Shown piece after piece: positions 16,718 through 25,610 of a DNA stretch of 64,000 nucleotides. Origin of the DNA: Phycisphaerales bacterium (GTDB lineage Bacteria; Planctomycetota; Phycisphaerae; Phycisphaerales; UBA1924); NCBI GenBank assembly GCA_027019265.1, contig JALUWX010000098.1, positions 1-64,000 on the forward strand, given 5' to 3'. A program made the translations under genes and the position numbers. The notes beneath the pieces are model-generated. The model saw only the letters and a program-made list of their open reading frames with translations, did not search any database and was not told where the DNA came from. Position 1 is the stretch's first letter; the number at the start of each line of letters is the position of its first letter.

Positions 16718-18196
16718 CTAGAGAGGGAGAAACACCTCAAAGACGGCCCCGTGGGATCCATCATCCGTGTTTTTATTGGATGGGACGATCAAGCCACCAT
16801 GCTCACGAACGATCCCCTCCGAAACGGCGAGCCCGAGCCCGGTCCCGTGCGCGTCGAGTCGGGTCGAAACGAAGGGTTCAAGGATCGTGTCGATCACATC
16901 CGGGTCCAACCCGTTCCCGGTGTCTTCTACGCTAAGTACGGCCCAGCGTTGCCCGTCTCGTGTTTCCTGACGGGACCACACCCGGACCTCGTGCGGATCC
17001 TCTCGGGACGGATCGAGCGCGTTTACCGCGTTTCGGATCAGGTTGACAAAGACCTGAACCATCCGATCCGGATCGCACGCGATCTCCAGTGATTCATCGA
17101 CATCATTCACAAAGGTCATCGAGAGTGTTGAAGGCACACTCTGACGATCGAACTTGAGCAGGTTCCATGCATCACCGATCACGTTGCGGATCATCGTGGG
17201 CTTCGTCTCGGGTGTCCGGACCCGTGCAAAGTCGAGCAGCCCTTCGGAGAGTTTCTCGATCCGGCCGACGACCCGGGTCAGCAGCTTGAGTTCGGGGACG
17301 CTCAGCGACTGGTCCCGATCGAGTTTTTCGACGAGCCCTTTCACCACGGCGAGGGGGGTGTTGAGTTCATGCGCGATCCCCGCGGACATCATCCCGAGCG
17401 AAGCGAGCCGATCCGCGCCCTCCAGATTCCTCCGTGCGGTCTCGAGGAGGAGGTTTTTCTTGTGCAGATCGATCGCAATAGTCTCGAGCCGCTCGAGCGC
17501 ATGCGCGAGCTCCGCTTGGTGGGCGCGGAGCTGACGAACCGTTTCATTGCGCGAATGCATGATCTCCCCGAGCTCATCAGCGGGAATCAACTCGTTCGGC
17601 ACAAGCTCTCGGATCGTGTCCTTCGAACGGACGGCGTCATCGGCGTTGAGCAGCGCCCGGATGGGCGAGTAGACATGCTGGGGGAGCACGAAGAGCTCGA
17701 GCGCGACTGCGACAAGCGTGTAACCGGCGAGCAGGGTCCCGATGAGGAGCGCATAGATCAGCCGGGTCTTGTCACGAGCACGGTGGGAGCGGGTCCGGAT
17801 CTCGATAAACCCTTCCGATGACGGGTCTTGCGCAATCACCCCCGCACCGTAGCCATCTCCGAGGAGAGGAATCCAACCGGATTCCTCGGCGCTGAGTGTG
17901 TCGTTCTCGTGGGGAGTCAACCCGAGGAACTCGGGAGTCCCCCGACGGATCCGGACACGTTCTGGATCCAGCTGATCCGCGATATCGGGGTGAAACCCCA
18001 GTTCGTCGAGCACGAGGAGCGCGAGGTCCTGCTCGGCGCCATCGATGAGCTTGGACATCGCCGGGCTGAGCGCGATCACCAGCATGGTCCCGAGCGCGAG
18101 CGAGAAGGACGTATGGAGGACGATCAGCTTCTTGCGGATCTTGAGCCCGGCGAAGAGACCACGAGCGCGGGAACGTGAAGAGCCGATCGGGTTCAT
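16718..18196 (-). CDS. Membrane sensor histidine kinase
   Basis: A 492-residue kinase. Two transmembrane helices (about 24-46 and 146-170) flank a periplasmic domain of about 100 residues that includes an acidic stretch and no recognised ligand fold. A HAMP-like linker and coiled coil lead to the dimerisation domain with His276 in LGMMSAGIAHELNTPLAVVKG. The ATPase domain has the N box (VFVNLIRNAVNAL), G1 (VEDTGNGLDPD), F box (EPFVST) and G2 (GTGLGLAVS). The style is NtrB/NtrY-like. I chose the ATG at 18196. TATCAT lies 8 bases upstream. The REC-XRE regulator gene follows and is the expected phosphoacceptor. Confidence 0.92.
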   Translation of the reverse strand: MNPIGSSRSRARGLFAGLKIRKKLIVLHTSFSLALGTMLVIALSPAMSKLIDGAEQDLALLVLDELGFHPDIADQLDPERVRIRRGTPEFLGLTPHENDTLSAEESGWIPLLGDGYGAGVIAQDPSSEGFIEIRTRSHRARDKTRLIYALLIGTLLAGYTLVAVALELFVLPQHVYSPIRALLNADDAVRSKDTIRELVPNELIPADELGEIMHSRNETVRQLRAHQAELAHALERLETIAIDLHKKNLLLETARRNLEGADRLASLGMMSAGIAHELNTPLAVVKGLVEKLDRDQSLSVPELKLLTRVVGRIEKLSEGLLDFARVRTPETKPTMIRNVIGDAWNLLKFDRQSVPSTLSMTFVNDVDESLEIACDPDRMVQVFVNLIRNAVNALDPSREDPHEVRVWSRQETRDGQRWAVLSVEDTGNGLDPDVIDTILEPFVSTRLDAHGTGLGLAVSEGIVREHGGLIVPSNKNTDDGSHGAVFEVFLPL

Positions 18197-18204
18197 GACG
18201 GGCG

Positions 18205-18210
18205 ATGATA
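18205..18210 (-). promoter_or_regulatory. TATCAT -10 box of the histidine kinase gene
   Basis: TATCAT on the minus strand ends 8 bases before the kinase ATG. It lies only 6 bases from the divergent box of the rsmB-like gene, so both promoters share about 30 bases. Confidence 0.4.
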
Positions 18211-18216
18211 CTCGCC

Positions 18217-18222
18217 TACGCT
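18217..18222 (+). promoter_or_regulatory. TACGCT -10-like box of the rsmB-like gene
   Basis: TACGCT ends 6 bases before the ATG at 18229. It supports that ATG over the in-frame ATG at 18205, which precedes the box. Confidence 0.35.
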
Positions 18223-18228
18223 CGACCA

Positions 18229-19581
18229 ATGCCCAACGAGTCCCACGCTGTTCAGGACCTCCCCACCGATGCTCGCGATGCGGCGTACCGGATCCTCGTG
18301 CTCCACGCGGGCGCGTTCCCCGACCTGCTCCCCCTCGCGCCTGAGACGTCCCATCTGGATCCGCGCGACCAGGGTCTGGCGCAAACCATCGTCCGGGAGG
18401 GGGTCGTTCGCTGGCTCACCCTGACCCATGTGATCGAATCTCTGTCCGATCGGAAGCTCGGATCCATCGAACCCGCAATGCGAGCCGTCCTTATCGGAGG
18501 CGCGGCTCAGCTCCTCTTCCTCGATCGAGTCCCCCCCCATGCGGTGATCGACGAATCCGTCGAGTGGGCGAAGCGTTCGATCCGTCGGGGCGCGGGAGGC
18601 ATGGTTAACGCGATCCTCCGGAAGGTTGCGCGGGCTCGGACCGAGCGAGACCCAAGCGATCCCGATGCGATCCCCCTCGCAAACGGTGCGATGCGCGGAG
18701 TCGAGGGGGTCGAATGGCCGGAGGACCCGATCACCCGGCTCTCGAAGCTGTACTCGCTCCCGAAACAGACCCTCCGTCGATGGATGACGCACGATTCTGG
18801 ATCGATCGGGGCTTTGGCTTCGCACAGCATTGTCCGAGCCCCTGTGCTCGTGACGTGCGACGACTGGTCCAAGGTCGGGGATTCCGATCTTCTGACCCCC
18901 CACCAATCGGATACGCACCGGGTGTTCGAGGGATCGCAATCCGAACTCGTCACACTCCTGGAAGCCCACCCCACCCTCCGGGTCCAGGATCCGTCGAGCG
19001 CTTCGGTGGTTGGTGGACTTCCTGATCTCTCGGGGGGAGTGGTTGTCGATCTCTGCGCGGGTCAGGGGACCAAAACTCGACAGCTCCGATCGAAGTATCC
19101 GAACGCGACGATCTTCGCGTGCGAAGTCGATGATTCCCGGCTTCGCTCGCTCGAAAAGGTTTTCTCGGGAGATGAGCAGGTCCGAGTGATCCATGCGGGT
19201 CGTCTGGCGCAAGCCCTGGGCGATGATCGTGCTTCGCTCGTGCTGACTGATGTCCCGTGCTCGAACACAGGGGTGCTCGCACGCCGCGCGGAGGCACGCT
19301 ACCGGGGAATGACGGATCAGCTCAGTCGGCTCGTCGAGCTTCAACGACAGATCATCGACAATGCGTGCTCGCTCGTCCGTCCCGGGGGGGTCCTCGCGTA
19401 TTCCACCTGTTCCATCGAACGGGAGGAGAACGAGGACCGGATCCAGGAGGTGCTCGATCGTCCGAACACGACCCGAGTCCATGAGCACCGGGTAGCGCCC
19501 AACGGGCTCCCCGGGGACCCGCCGAGCGTGTACCATGACGGGTCATACTGCGGCGTTGTCCGGCTCGACGGGAACGGATGA
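18229..19581 (+). CDS. rsmB: 16S rRNA m5C methyltransferase, RsmB/Sun type
   Basis: A SAM-dependent enzyme methylating a cytosine of 16S rRNA, 450 residues. An N-terminal NusB-like helical domain (about 10-140, starting DARDAAYRILVLHAG) precedes the Rossmann methyltransferase domain with the SAM loop VVDLCAGQGTKTRQL. Motif IV reads TDVPCSNTGVLARR; the family usually has DAPCSGTG, so Ala and Gly are replaced but the Cys is kept. The catalytic Cys of motif VI is in YSTCSIEREENE. Architecture fits RsmB better than RsmF. Start ATG 18229 is set by a leaderless box. No fmt or def gene is adjacent. Confidence 0.9.
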   Translation: MPNESHAVQDLPTDARDAAYRILVLHAGAFPDLLPLAPETSHLDPRDQGLAQTIVREGVVRWLTLTHVIESLSDRKLGSIEPAMRAVLIGGAAQLLFLDRVPPHAVIDESVEWAKRSIRRGAGGMVNAILRKVARARTERDPSDPDAIPLANGAMRGVEGVEWPEDPITRLSKLYSLPKQTLRRWMTHDSGSIGALASHSIVRAPVLVTCDDWSKVGDSDLLTPHQSDTHRVFEGSQSELVTLLEAHPTLRVQDPSSASVVGGLPDLSGGVVVDLCAGQGTKTRQLRSKYPNATIFACEVDDSRLRSLEKVFSGDEQVRVIHAGRLAQALGDDRASLVLTDVPCSNTGVLARRAEARYRGMTDQLSRLVELQRQIIDNACSLVRPGGVLAYSTCSIEREENEDRIQEVLDRPNTTRVHEHRVAPNGLPGDPPSVYHDGSYCGVVRLDGNG

Positions 19582-19648
19582 CATCAAGCTTGTTCGGGTG
19601 TAGGATCTCGATCAACACCGACGATCGCGTGAACCACGGGACCCATCG

Positions 19649-20104
19649 ATGAATCTGAGAGAGATCCTGAGTGTAGAATGCATCCGCTCCCCCATGAGCG
19701 CGACGGACAAAGAGGGCGCGATCCGTGAGCTCGTGGATCTGCTGGCCCAGAACGACAAGATCAACGATGCGGATACCCTCCGCGAGGCCGTCTGGTCGCG
19801 CGAGCAGACCCGGACCACGGGAATCGGGCACGGGCTCGCGATCCCCCACGGGAAGTGCGATGGGATGAAGTCGCTCTCGATGGCGATCGGGAAGCCTGAG
19901 ACTCCCATGGATTTCGAGTCGATGGACGAGCAACCCGTCGAGTTGATCGTGCTCCTTGCGAGCCCCACGGACCGGACGAGCGACCACATCCAGGCGCTGG
20001 CGCAGGTCTCCCGGATGATCAACAACCCGACGTTCCGGGAGCAGATCTACGCCGAGAGTGATCCGGAGAAGATCTACGAGCTGATCCTCGAACACACCCC
20101 CTGA
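19649..20104 (+). CDS. PTS EIIA (nitrogen/fructose type) domain protein
   Basis: A single 151-residue EIIA domain of the fructose/mannitol/Ntr class. The phosphorylatable His67 lies in GIGHGLAIPHGK, and the family block VELIVLLASPTDRTSDHIQALAQVSR is intact. No EIIB, EIIC, HPr or EI gene is near, so this is likely a regulatory PtsN-type protein rather than part of a sugar permease. In other bacteria EIIA-Ntr proteins regulate potassium transport and nitrogen or stress responses. The ATG at 19649 gives a normal N-terminus MNLREIL. Partners are unknown. Confidence 0.88.
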   Translation: MNLREILSVECIRSPMSATDKEGAIRELVDLLAQNDKINDADTLREAVWSREQTRTTGIGHGLAIPHGKCDGMKSLSMAIGKPETPMDFESMDEQPVELIVLLASPTDRTSDHIQALAQVSRMINNPTFREQIYAESDPEKIYELILEHTP

Positions 20105-20128
20105 TCGGGGCCTCTCCCTCAATCTCAA

Positions 20129-20734
20129 TCAGGACTTCGCGGAACTCGCAATGAGCGCCCCGAGCGATTCGAGTCGACTCAGCGAGCTCGATGAACGTGC
20201 ACGGAACCATGACGCCGGGTAGAGCGCAACGAGCGCGATCGTCAGACCGGCGGCCGTCGTATACAACGCTTCAGCGATCCCCCCAGCAACCACGCTCGGG
20301 TCCGACACGCTCGACGCTTCCCCGAGGAGATCGAAGCTCTCGATGATGCCAACGACCGTCCCGAGGATCCCCAGGAGCGGGGCGCTGGCGATGGTGGCCG
20401 CGAGGAGGGTGGAGAATCGCTCCATGCTCGGACGGAGCGCCTCGATCGCAACGAGGACGGATTCCTCGTTCGGGCTCCCGGACTCCGCGGCCCAGGTCAC
20501 GAGCCGACCCAGGGGGGATCGGTCTTTGCGTGCGAGTTGGGCGGCCGCGTCGCGTTGACCGGACCCGAGGAGTTGGGCGTAGCGGTCCAGGGTATGGAGC
20601 TCGCGTGACCCGCTGTGGCGCGACCAGTAGAACACCCGCTCGATCACCGCGCCCAGCGCGACGATGCTCAGGAGGAGGAGCGGGTACATGACGATCCCGC
20701 CGGCGTCGAAGATTTGGATGAGTCGGTCGATCAC
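20129..20734 (-). CDS. MotA/TolQ/ExbB-type proton channel protein
   Basis: An inner-membrane component of the ExbB/TolQ family, which uses the proton gradient to energise outer-membrane processes with an ExbD/TolR partner. The 201-residue protein has an N-terminal helix (GGIVMYPLLLLSIVALGAVIERVFYW), a cytoplasmic loop, and the conserved two-helix block LLATIASAPLLGILGTVVGIIESF and GGIAEALYTTAAGLTIALVAL, including the conserved Gly and Thr residues. No ExbD/TolR gene lies beside it; the neighbours on both sides are on the other strand. It is divergent from the prenyl synthase gene. ExbB and TolQ cannot be told apart here. Confidence 0.9.
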   Translation of the reverse strand: MIDRLIQIFDAGGIVMYPLLLLSIVALGAVIERVFYWSRHSGSRELHTLDRYAQLLGSGQRDAAAQLARKDRSPLGRLVTWAAESGSPNEESVLVAIEALRPSMERFSTLLAATIASAPLLGILGTVVGIIESFDLLGEASSVSDPSVVAGGIAEALYTTAAGLTIALVALYPASWFRARSSSSLSRLESLGALIASSAKS

Positions 20735-20771
20735 GCGCGAGTCTAGACCCGAGATCCGTGTGTGTGGAGAC

Positions 20772-20777
20772 TACGAT
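20772..20777 (+). promoter_or_regulatory. TACGAT -10 box of the prenyl synthase gene
   Basis: TACGAT ends 5 bases before a GTG at 20783. The box supports that GTG over the in-frame GTG at 20762, which lies upstream of it. Confidence 0.4.
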
Positions 20778-20782
20778 CCCCC

Positions 20783-21679
20783 GTGATCCACGAGCAGCAC
20801 GAGACAAAGGCACGATTCGACACGATCCGGGAGACGATCGACGGTGCCATTGCATGCTTGCTCGATGAACTCGCGCTCCCGGCCCCGCTCGACACAGCAA
20901 TCCGGTACGCGGCCCTCTCCGGGGGGAAACGGCTGCGCCCGCTCCTCGCGATCGAGTCCGCTCGCGCGGTCGGTGGATCGGGGGATGAGGCGCTGGGGAG
21001 CGCGGTGGCCGTCGAGCTCGTCCATGCGTTCAGTCTGGTCCACGACGACCTCCCAGCGCTCGACAACGACGATCTCCGCCGAGGTCGACCGACCCTCCAC
21101 AAGCACACGGACGAAGCGACAGCCATCCTCGCCGGGGACGCGATGCTCGCGCTCGCGTTCGAAGCGATCGATCGCGTGGATCCCGTTCCCAACGATGCGG
21201 CACACCGGGCTCTCTTGAATGAACTGACCCATGGGACCCGCGCGATGATCGTGGGACAGATCCACGACACCCTCGGGGGGTTCCCGGAGTCGTTCTCGGA
21301 CCAACAACGGGTCGATCTGATCCACGAAAACAAGACGGGGGCGCTCATCCGCGCATCGTGTGTCATGGGCGCGATCAGCGCATGCGCAGACCCGGACGAT
21401 CTCACGCTGATCAGCGATCTGGGGAGTGTGATCGGTCTCCAGTTCCAGATTGTGGACGACCTCCTCGACATCGAGGGAGACCCCGAACTCGTCGGAAAGA
21501 CCCTCGGGAAGGACGAAGCGGCGAACAAGCTGACCTATCCCAGCGTTCTTGGGATCGAGGGCGCGAGGTCGGCCCTTGAGGATCTGAACACCCGAGCCGA
21601 CTCGATCCTCGATCGGTTCGGGGAACGGGCGATAGGGCTCCGAGCGATCGTGGACGCGCTGAAATCCCGTCGCGCGTGA
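20783..21679 (+). CDS. Polyprenyl (farnesyl/geranylgeranyl) diphosphate synthase
   Basis: A cytosolic all-alpha trans-prenyltransferase that condenses IPP with allylic diphosphates, about 298 residues. The lysine/arginine IPP motif is SGGKRLRPLL. The first aspartate-rich motif is VHDDLPALDNDDLRRGRPTLH, with the DDx4D spacing typical of bacterial IspA-type enzymes. The second is QIVDDLLDIEG. Chain length (C15 or C20) cannot be read securely. dxs follows after about 80 bases in the same direction, consistent with an isoprenoid operon. The start is taken as GTG 20783 from promoter position; this is uncertain. Confidence 0.93.
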   Translation: MIHEQHETKARFDTIRETIDGAIACLLDELALPAPLDTAIRYAALSGGKRLRPLLAIESARAVGGSGDEALGSAVAVELVHAFSLVHDDLPALDNDDLRRGRPTLHKHTDEATAILAGDAMLALAFEAIDRVDPVPNDAAHRALLNELTHGTRAMIVGQIHDTLGGFPESFSDQQRVDLIHENKTGALIRASCVMGAISACADPDDLTLISDLGSVIGLQFQIVDDLLDIEGDPELVGKTLGKDEAANKLTYPSVLGIEGARSALEDLNTRADSILDRFGERAIGLRAIVDALKSRRA

Positions 21680-21758
21680 TCCCATCGAATCCGGAGCAGA
21701 ACCCTTCCGGATCACCTAGAATGATGCATTCCGTTCCCGCCAACGAGGTTGCGTGCGC

Positions 21759-23762
21759 ATGAGCCTGCTCGAATCGATCGAAACACCCAAGGACCTGCGT
21801 TCGATGCGCGTCGAGCAGCTCGATACGCTCGCGCAGGAGATCCGGGACCGGATCATCGACAAGGTCTCCCGTTCGGGGGGACACCTGGCGCCGAACCTGG
21901 GTGTGGTCGAACTCTCGATCGCGCTCCATCGAGTCTTCGATTTCTCGCACGATCGTCTGCTCTTCGATGTCGGTCACCAGTGCTACCCCCACAAGCTGCT
22001 CACGGGTCGGTTGTCGAAGCTCGACAAGCTCCGGACGCGCCAGGGGATGTCCGGGTTCCCCGAACCCGATGAGAGCCCGTACGACCTGTTCCGGGTCGGT
22101 CACGCCGGGACCGGGATCTCGACGGCCGTCGGGATGGCGCGGGGGGATCAGATCACGGGTCAGGGCTACGACCCCTCGAAAAACGCCGACGGCCGGCGCG
22201 TTGTCACCCTGATCGGTGACGCATCGATCGTCAACGGCGTAGCGATGGAAGGGCTCAACAACGCGGGGACGCTCAAGCGGCAGATGCTCATCGTCCTCAA
22301 CGACAACGGGATGAGCATCTCCAAGCCCCAGGGCGCGATGGCGCAGTACTTCGACAGGGTGCGTGTCTCCCACACGTACTCCGATTTCAAGAAGGGCGCG
22401 AAAGAACTGCTGAAATCCGTCCCGGGTGGGTCGCTGCTTCAAGAGGCGTACCACCGGATGGGGGAGATGACGAAAGCCGCGATCACCGAGGATTCGTGGT
22501 TCGAGAAGTTCGGGCTCCTCACCGTGGGTCCGATCGATGGGCACGACCTCCCGACCCTGATCGAGTTCCTCAGCGAAGCGCGGGACGTTGATCGTCCCAT
22601 GATCCTCCATGTCAAGACGACCAAGGGCAAAGGACTGGATGTCGCGGAGCGCGATGCGACGAAGTTCCATTCCCCCAAAGCCTTCAACGTGGAGCGGGAC
22701 GAACTCAGGGGCTGCATCGTCGAGATGAAGTCGAGCGGGCGCTCGTTCACGAGCGCGTTCTCCGATGCGCTCACAGACGTGATGGAACGGGACGAGTCGG
22801 TCGTCTGCGCGACGGCCGCGATGCCCGACGGGACCGGAACATCCAAACCCATAGACCGGTTTCCGGATCGTTCGTTCGACACGGGGATCTGCGAGTCCCA
22901 CGCGTTGGACATGCTGGCCGGGATGGCCAAGTGCGGGCTCCGTCCGTTCTTCGCCGTCTACTCGACGTTCCTCCAACGCGCGTTCGACCAAGCGTTCCAG
23001 GAGGTTTCTCTGCAAGGGCTCGGGGTCCGGTTGTGTCTGGATCGTGCCGGGCTCGTCGGGGGTGACGGCGCGGTCCACCACGGGTTCTGCGATGTGTCGA
23101 TCCTCCGGACCCTCCCCGACGCGGTGCTGATCGCCGCGATCGACGAACCCAGCCTGGTCAAGTCACTCGAGTTCATGCGGACCTGGGATTCATCGCTCAG
23201 CGCCGTGCGGTACCCGCGCGACGACGTGAGCGAACTCTTTGGTGAATCACCCGAATTCGAGCTCGGGAGGGCCCGTCTCCTGACCCCCGGCTTCGAGGAC
23301 CTCGACACGAATCGACCGGATGTCGCCGTGCTCAGCTACGGGACTGTGGCCGTCAACGCGCACCAAGCGATCGAATCGCTTGGAGACGAGTACCGGGTCG
23401 CGCATTGGGATGCCCGGTTCGCAAAGCCAATCGACACCAATCTCATCCGGGCGCTGCTCTCACGAAACATACCAGTCCTGACCCTCGAAGACCACAGCGT
23501 GGTCGGTGGATTCGGGTCGGCACTGCTCGAATGCGCTCAGGAGTTCGGGCTCGATGCGTCGCGTGTCGTTCGTCACGGGATCCCGGACCGCTGGGTTTTC
23601 CAGGATTCGCGAAACGACCAGCTCCGTGAAGTCGGGCTCGATATGCTCGGGATCGCGCGGATGATCCGACACAGCGCGGACCCCGAGAAGCACGAACCCT
23701 TCGTCGCGCCCATGATCGAGCGTGACGTGTCCAACGCACAACAGACCCAGTCCCGGGTGTGA
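21759..23762 (+). CDS. dxs: 1-deoxy-D-xylulose-5-phosphate synthase
   Basis: Dxs joins pyruvate and glyceraldehyde 3-phosphate with thiamine diphosphate, the entry step of the MEP isoprenoid pathway. The 667-residue protein has GHQCYPHKLLTGR, the ThDP/Mg block IGDASIVNGVAMEGLNNAG, HVKTTKGKG, the conserved Glu in FDTGICESHA, and CLDRAGLVGGDGAVHHG of the pyrimidine domain. ATG 21759 gives MSLLESIE, a typical start; a GTG two codons upstream is possible. TAGAAT at 21717-21722 could be an additional promoter. It lies between the prenyl synthase and NAD kinase genes. Confidence 0.97.
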   Translation: MSLLESIETPKDLRSMRVEQLDTLAQEIRDRIIDKVSRSGGHLAPNLGVVELSIALHRVFDFSHDRLLFDVGHQCYPHKLLTGRLSKLDKLRTRQGMSGFPEPDESPYDLFRVGHAGTGISTAVGMARGDQITGQGYDPSKNADGRRVVTLIGDASIVNGVAMEGLNNAGTLKRQMLIVLNDNGMSISKPQGAMAQYFDRVRVSHTYSDFKKGAKELLKSVPGGSLLQEAYHRMGEMTKAAITEDSWFEKFGLLTVGPIDGHDLPTLIEFLSEARDVDRPMILHVKTTKGKGLDVAERDATKFHSPKAFNVERDELRGCIVEMKSSGRSFTSAFSDALTDVMERDESVVCATAAMPDGTGTSKPIDRFPDRSFDTGICESHALDMLAGMAKCGLRPFFAVYSTFLQRAFDQAFQEVSLQGLGVRLCLDRAGLVGGDGAVHHGFCDVSILRTLPDAVLIAAIDEPSLVKSLEFMRTWDSSLSAVRYPRDDVSELFGESPEFELGRARLLTPGFEDLDTNRPDVAVLSYGTVAVNAHQAIESLGDEYRVAHWDARFAKPIDTNLIRALLSRNIPVLTLEDHSVVGGFGSALLECAQEFGLDASRVVRHGIPDRWVFQDSRNDQLREVGLDMLGIARMIRHSADPEKHEPFVAPMIERDVSNAQQTQSRV

Positions 23763-23797
23763 TCCGATCGCACTCCTCAGCACCTTCCGGAGCTCCG

Positions 23798-24685
23798 ATG
23801 ACGACACGTGTGCTCGTGCTCGTGAACAGAAAGAAAGCATGCGCGGTCGAAGTAGAACGTTCGATCGCAGAGGCCGTCCGATCGAACGCAACCCTCGTGG
23901 ATGTTGTTGATGCGATCGATCCCGAGCGCATGCCCGAGAAGGGCGATGTCGATCTCGTCATCACGATCGGCGGCGACGGCACCATTCTCCAAGCGGCGAA
24001 GCACTGCGCGGAACTGGGGGTCCCTCTGCTCGGCGTGAACGCGGGGAAGGTCGGGTTCATGGCCGGGTTCGAACTCGACAGGTTCTTAGCGCTCGCGCCG
24101 GAACTGCTTTCGGACCAGACTTCATTCACCCTGAGACGGGTTGACACCATGCGTGCTCTGGTGCGTTCTTCGTCCAGCGAAAGCCGTGCGGAGCGGATGG
24201 CGCTCAACGACTTTGTCGTGACGGCCGGGCCTCCGTACGGGCTGATCAAAATCGATATCGCGATCGATGGCCATCCCGGACCAACGATCGCCGGCGATGG
24301 TGTCATCGTCTCGACCCCCCTCGGATCAACAGCGTACAACGTCTCTTCCGGGGGTCCGATCATCGAACCCGAGGTCGATGCGCGGATCGTGACTCCGATC
24401 GCTGCCCACTCGCTCAGCTTCCGCCCGATCGTGGCTCGATCGGACTCGACCATCTCCCTCAGAGTCCACGAGGTCAATCGTGACAACGGGAACGGGACCA
24501 CCCTCCTCGTCGATGGGCAACCCGACATCCGGCTCGACGAATACGACACGATCGAGATCACGAATCACGGCACAAGGATCGGTTTCGTCCAGGATCCCGA
24601 GAGCGACTACTGGTCCACGTTGATCCACAAACTCGGGTGGGCGCTCGCGCCGAGTTCCGATGGAATAAAGCCGCACGGGTGCTGA
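23798..24685 (+). CDS. nadK: NAD kinase
   Basis: This enzyme phosphorylates NAD to NADP, here encoded directly after dxs in an operon whose MEP pathway consumes NADPH. The 295-residue protein has the GGDGT motif (TIGGDGTILQAAK), the second substrate motif LNDFVVTAG, and the glycine-rich block LGSTAYNVSSGGPIIEP. The ATG at 23798 is preceded by CGGAGCTCC, a usable ribosome binding site. An in-frame GTG overlapping the dxs stop would add 13 residues unlike the family. The C-terminal domain ends in a tail with the sequence WALAPSS. Confidence 0.95.
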   Translation: MTTRVLVLVNRKKACAVEVERSIAEAVRSNATLVDVVDAIDPERMPEKGDVDLVITIGGDGTILQAAKHCAELGVPLLGVNAGKVGFMAGFELDRFLALAPELLSDQTSFTLRRVDTMRALVRSSSSESRAERMALNDFVVTAGPPYGLIKIDIAIDGHPGPTIAGDGVIVSTPLGSTAYNVSSGGPIIEPEVDARIVTPIAAHSLSFRPIVARSDSTISLRVHEVNRDNGNGTTLLVDGQPDIRLDEYDTIEITNHGTRIGFVQDPESDYWSTLIHKLGWALAPSSDGIKPHGC

Positions 24686-24700
24686 TTCGGATCTTCCGAT

Positions 24701-25603
24701 ATGGAACCCTCGAACGAGCAAGACAGCACGCACACACTCCGCTGCCTCGAAGTCTGGGGTGGCTCGGAGAGCGCGGACCACGCCGCTTCCGTCCCCGGGC
24801 TCGATATCAGTGTGCGTTCGCGCCCCTTCGAGGGGGTCGCCGGGGGCGATCTGTATCTGATCTCATCGTGCTCGAGCGGGCTCATCACCCGGATCCTGCT
24901 CGCTGATGTCTCGGGTCATGGGGAACAGGTCGCGGAGTTCTCAAGGCAACTCCGCACCGCGATGCACAAATCAATCAACACGATCGATCAATCCAAACTC
25001 GCGCAAGCACTCAATCGAGCTTTCGAGGTCATCGGAAACGGCGAGCGTTTCGCAACGGCGCTGCTCATGACGTACTACGCACCTCTCGAGCACCTGATCA
25101 TCGTCAACGCGGGACACCCCCCACCATTGCTGTCACGCAAAGGCTCCGGGTCCTGGGATCCCATCGACCTTGATCACCCCGATACCGTGAAGGACACAAA
25201 GAACGAACTCCGCGTTGGCTTGAAGAACCTCCCGCTCGGGATCGTTGGCTCGACGACGTACGAGCAGTTTGCAATCCCTGTCCACGAAGGAGATCGGGTG
25301 GTTGCGTACACCGATGCGTTCACGGAATCGACCGACCCGAACACGGGCAACCTGCTCGGGGTGAGCGGGCTCGCATCGATACTTGAAGGGGCCGGCGCGA
25401 CAGAGAACGGTCATCTGGCCGGCGACATTCTCGATTCGATTGAACGATCGGGAGCGACGATCGGGGACGACGACAGAACCCTGCTCGCGATGTCACTCAG
25501 CGGCGGGGGGCTCCCGACCATGGGGCTCGGCACCATCAAACGGTTTCTCACACAGAGTTTCGGGCTAGGGCACATCGACACGGTCCCGAACGTCGCTGAT
25601 TGA
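24701..25603 (+). CDS. PP2C-type (SpoIIE/RsbU) serine phosphatase
   Basis: A 300-residue stand-alone SpoIIE-type phosphatase. Family blocks are VAGGDLYLIS (metal Asp), LLADVSGHGEQVAEFSRQLR (second metal Asp and Gly), FATALLMTYYAP, IVNAGHPPPLL, LPLGIVG, and the late Asp in IGDDDRTLLAMSL. There is no receiver, PAS or GAF input domain, so a partner would have to supply the signal. Such enzymes usually dephosphorylate anti-sigma antagonists. No STAS or HPK gene is nearby. It follows nadK by 15 bases and is probably in the same operon. Confidence 0.9.
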   Translation: MEPSNEQDSTHTLRCLEVWGGSESADHAASVPGLDISVRSRPFEGVAGGDLYLISSCSSGLITRILLADVSGHGEQVAEFSRQLRTAMHKSINTIDQSKLAQALNRAFEVIGNGERFATALLMTYYAPLEHLIIVNAGHPPPLLSRKGSGSWDPIDLDHPDTVKDTKNELRVGLKNLPLGIVGSTTYEQFAIPVHEGDRVVAYTDAFTESTDPNTGNLLGVSGLASILEGAGATENGHLAGDILDSIERSGATIGDDDRTLLAMSLSGGGLPTMGLGTIKRFLTQSFGLGHIDTVPNVAD

Positions 25604-25610
25604 CAATCGA

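Noticed and set aside
20095-20132. Possible terminator between the PTS IIA and ExbB-like genes
   Set aside because: A short CCCC-GGGG stem is present but no T tract follows in either direction.
21411-23081. Minus-strand open frame (556 codons) opposite the prenyl synthase and dxs genes
   Set aside because: It is antisense to two secure genes, its composition is Arg/Asp/Gly-rich and it has no recognisable motif.
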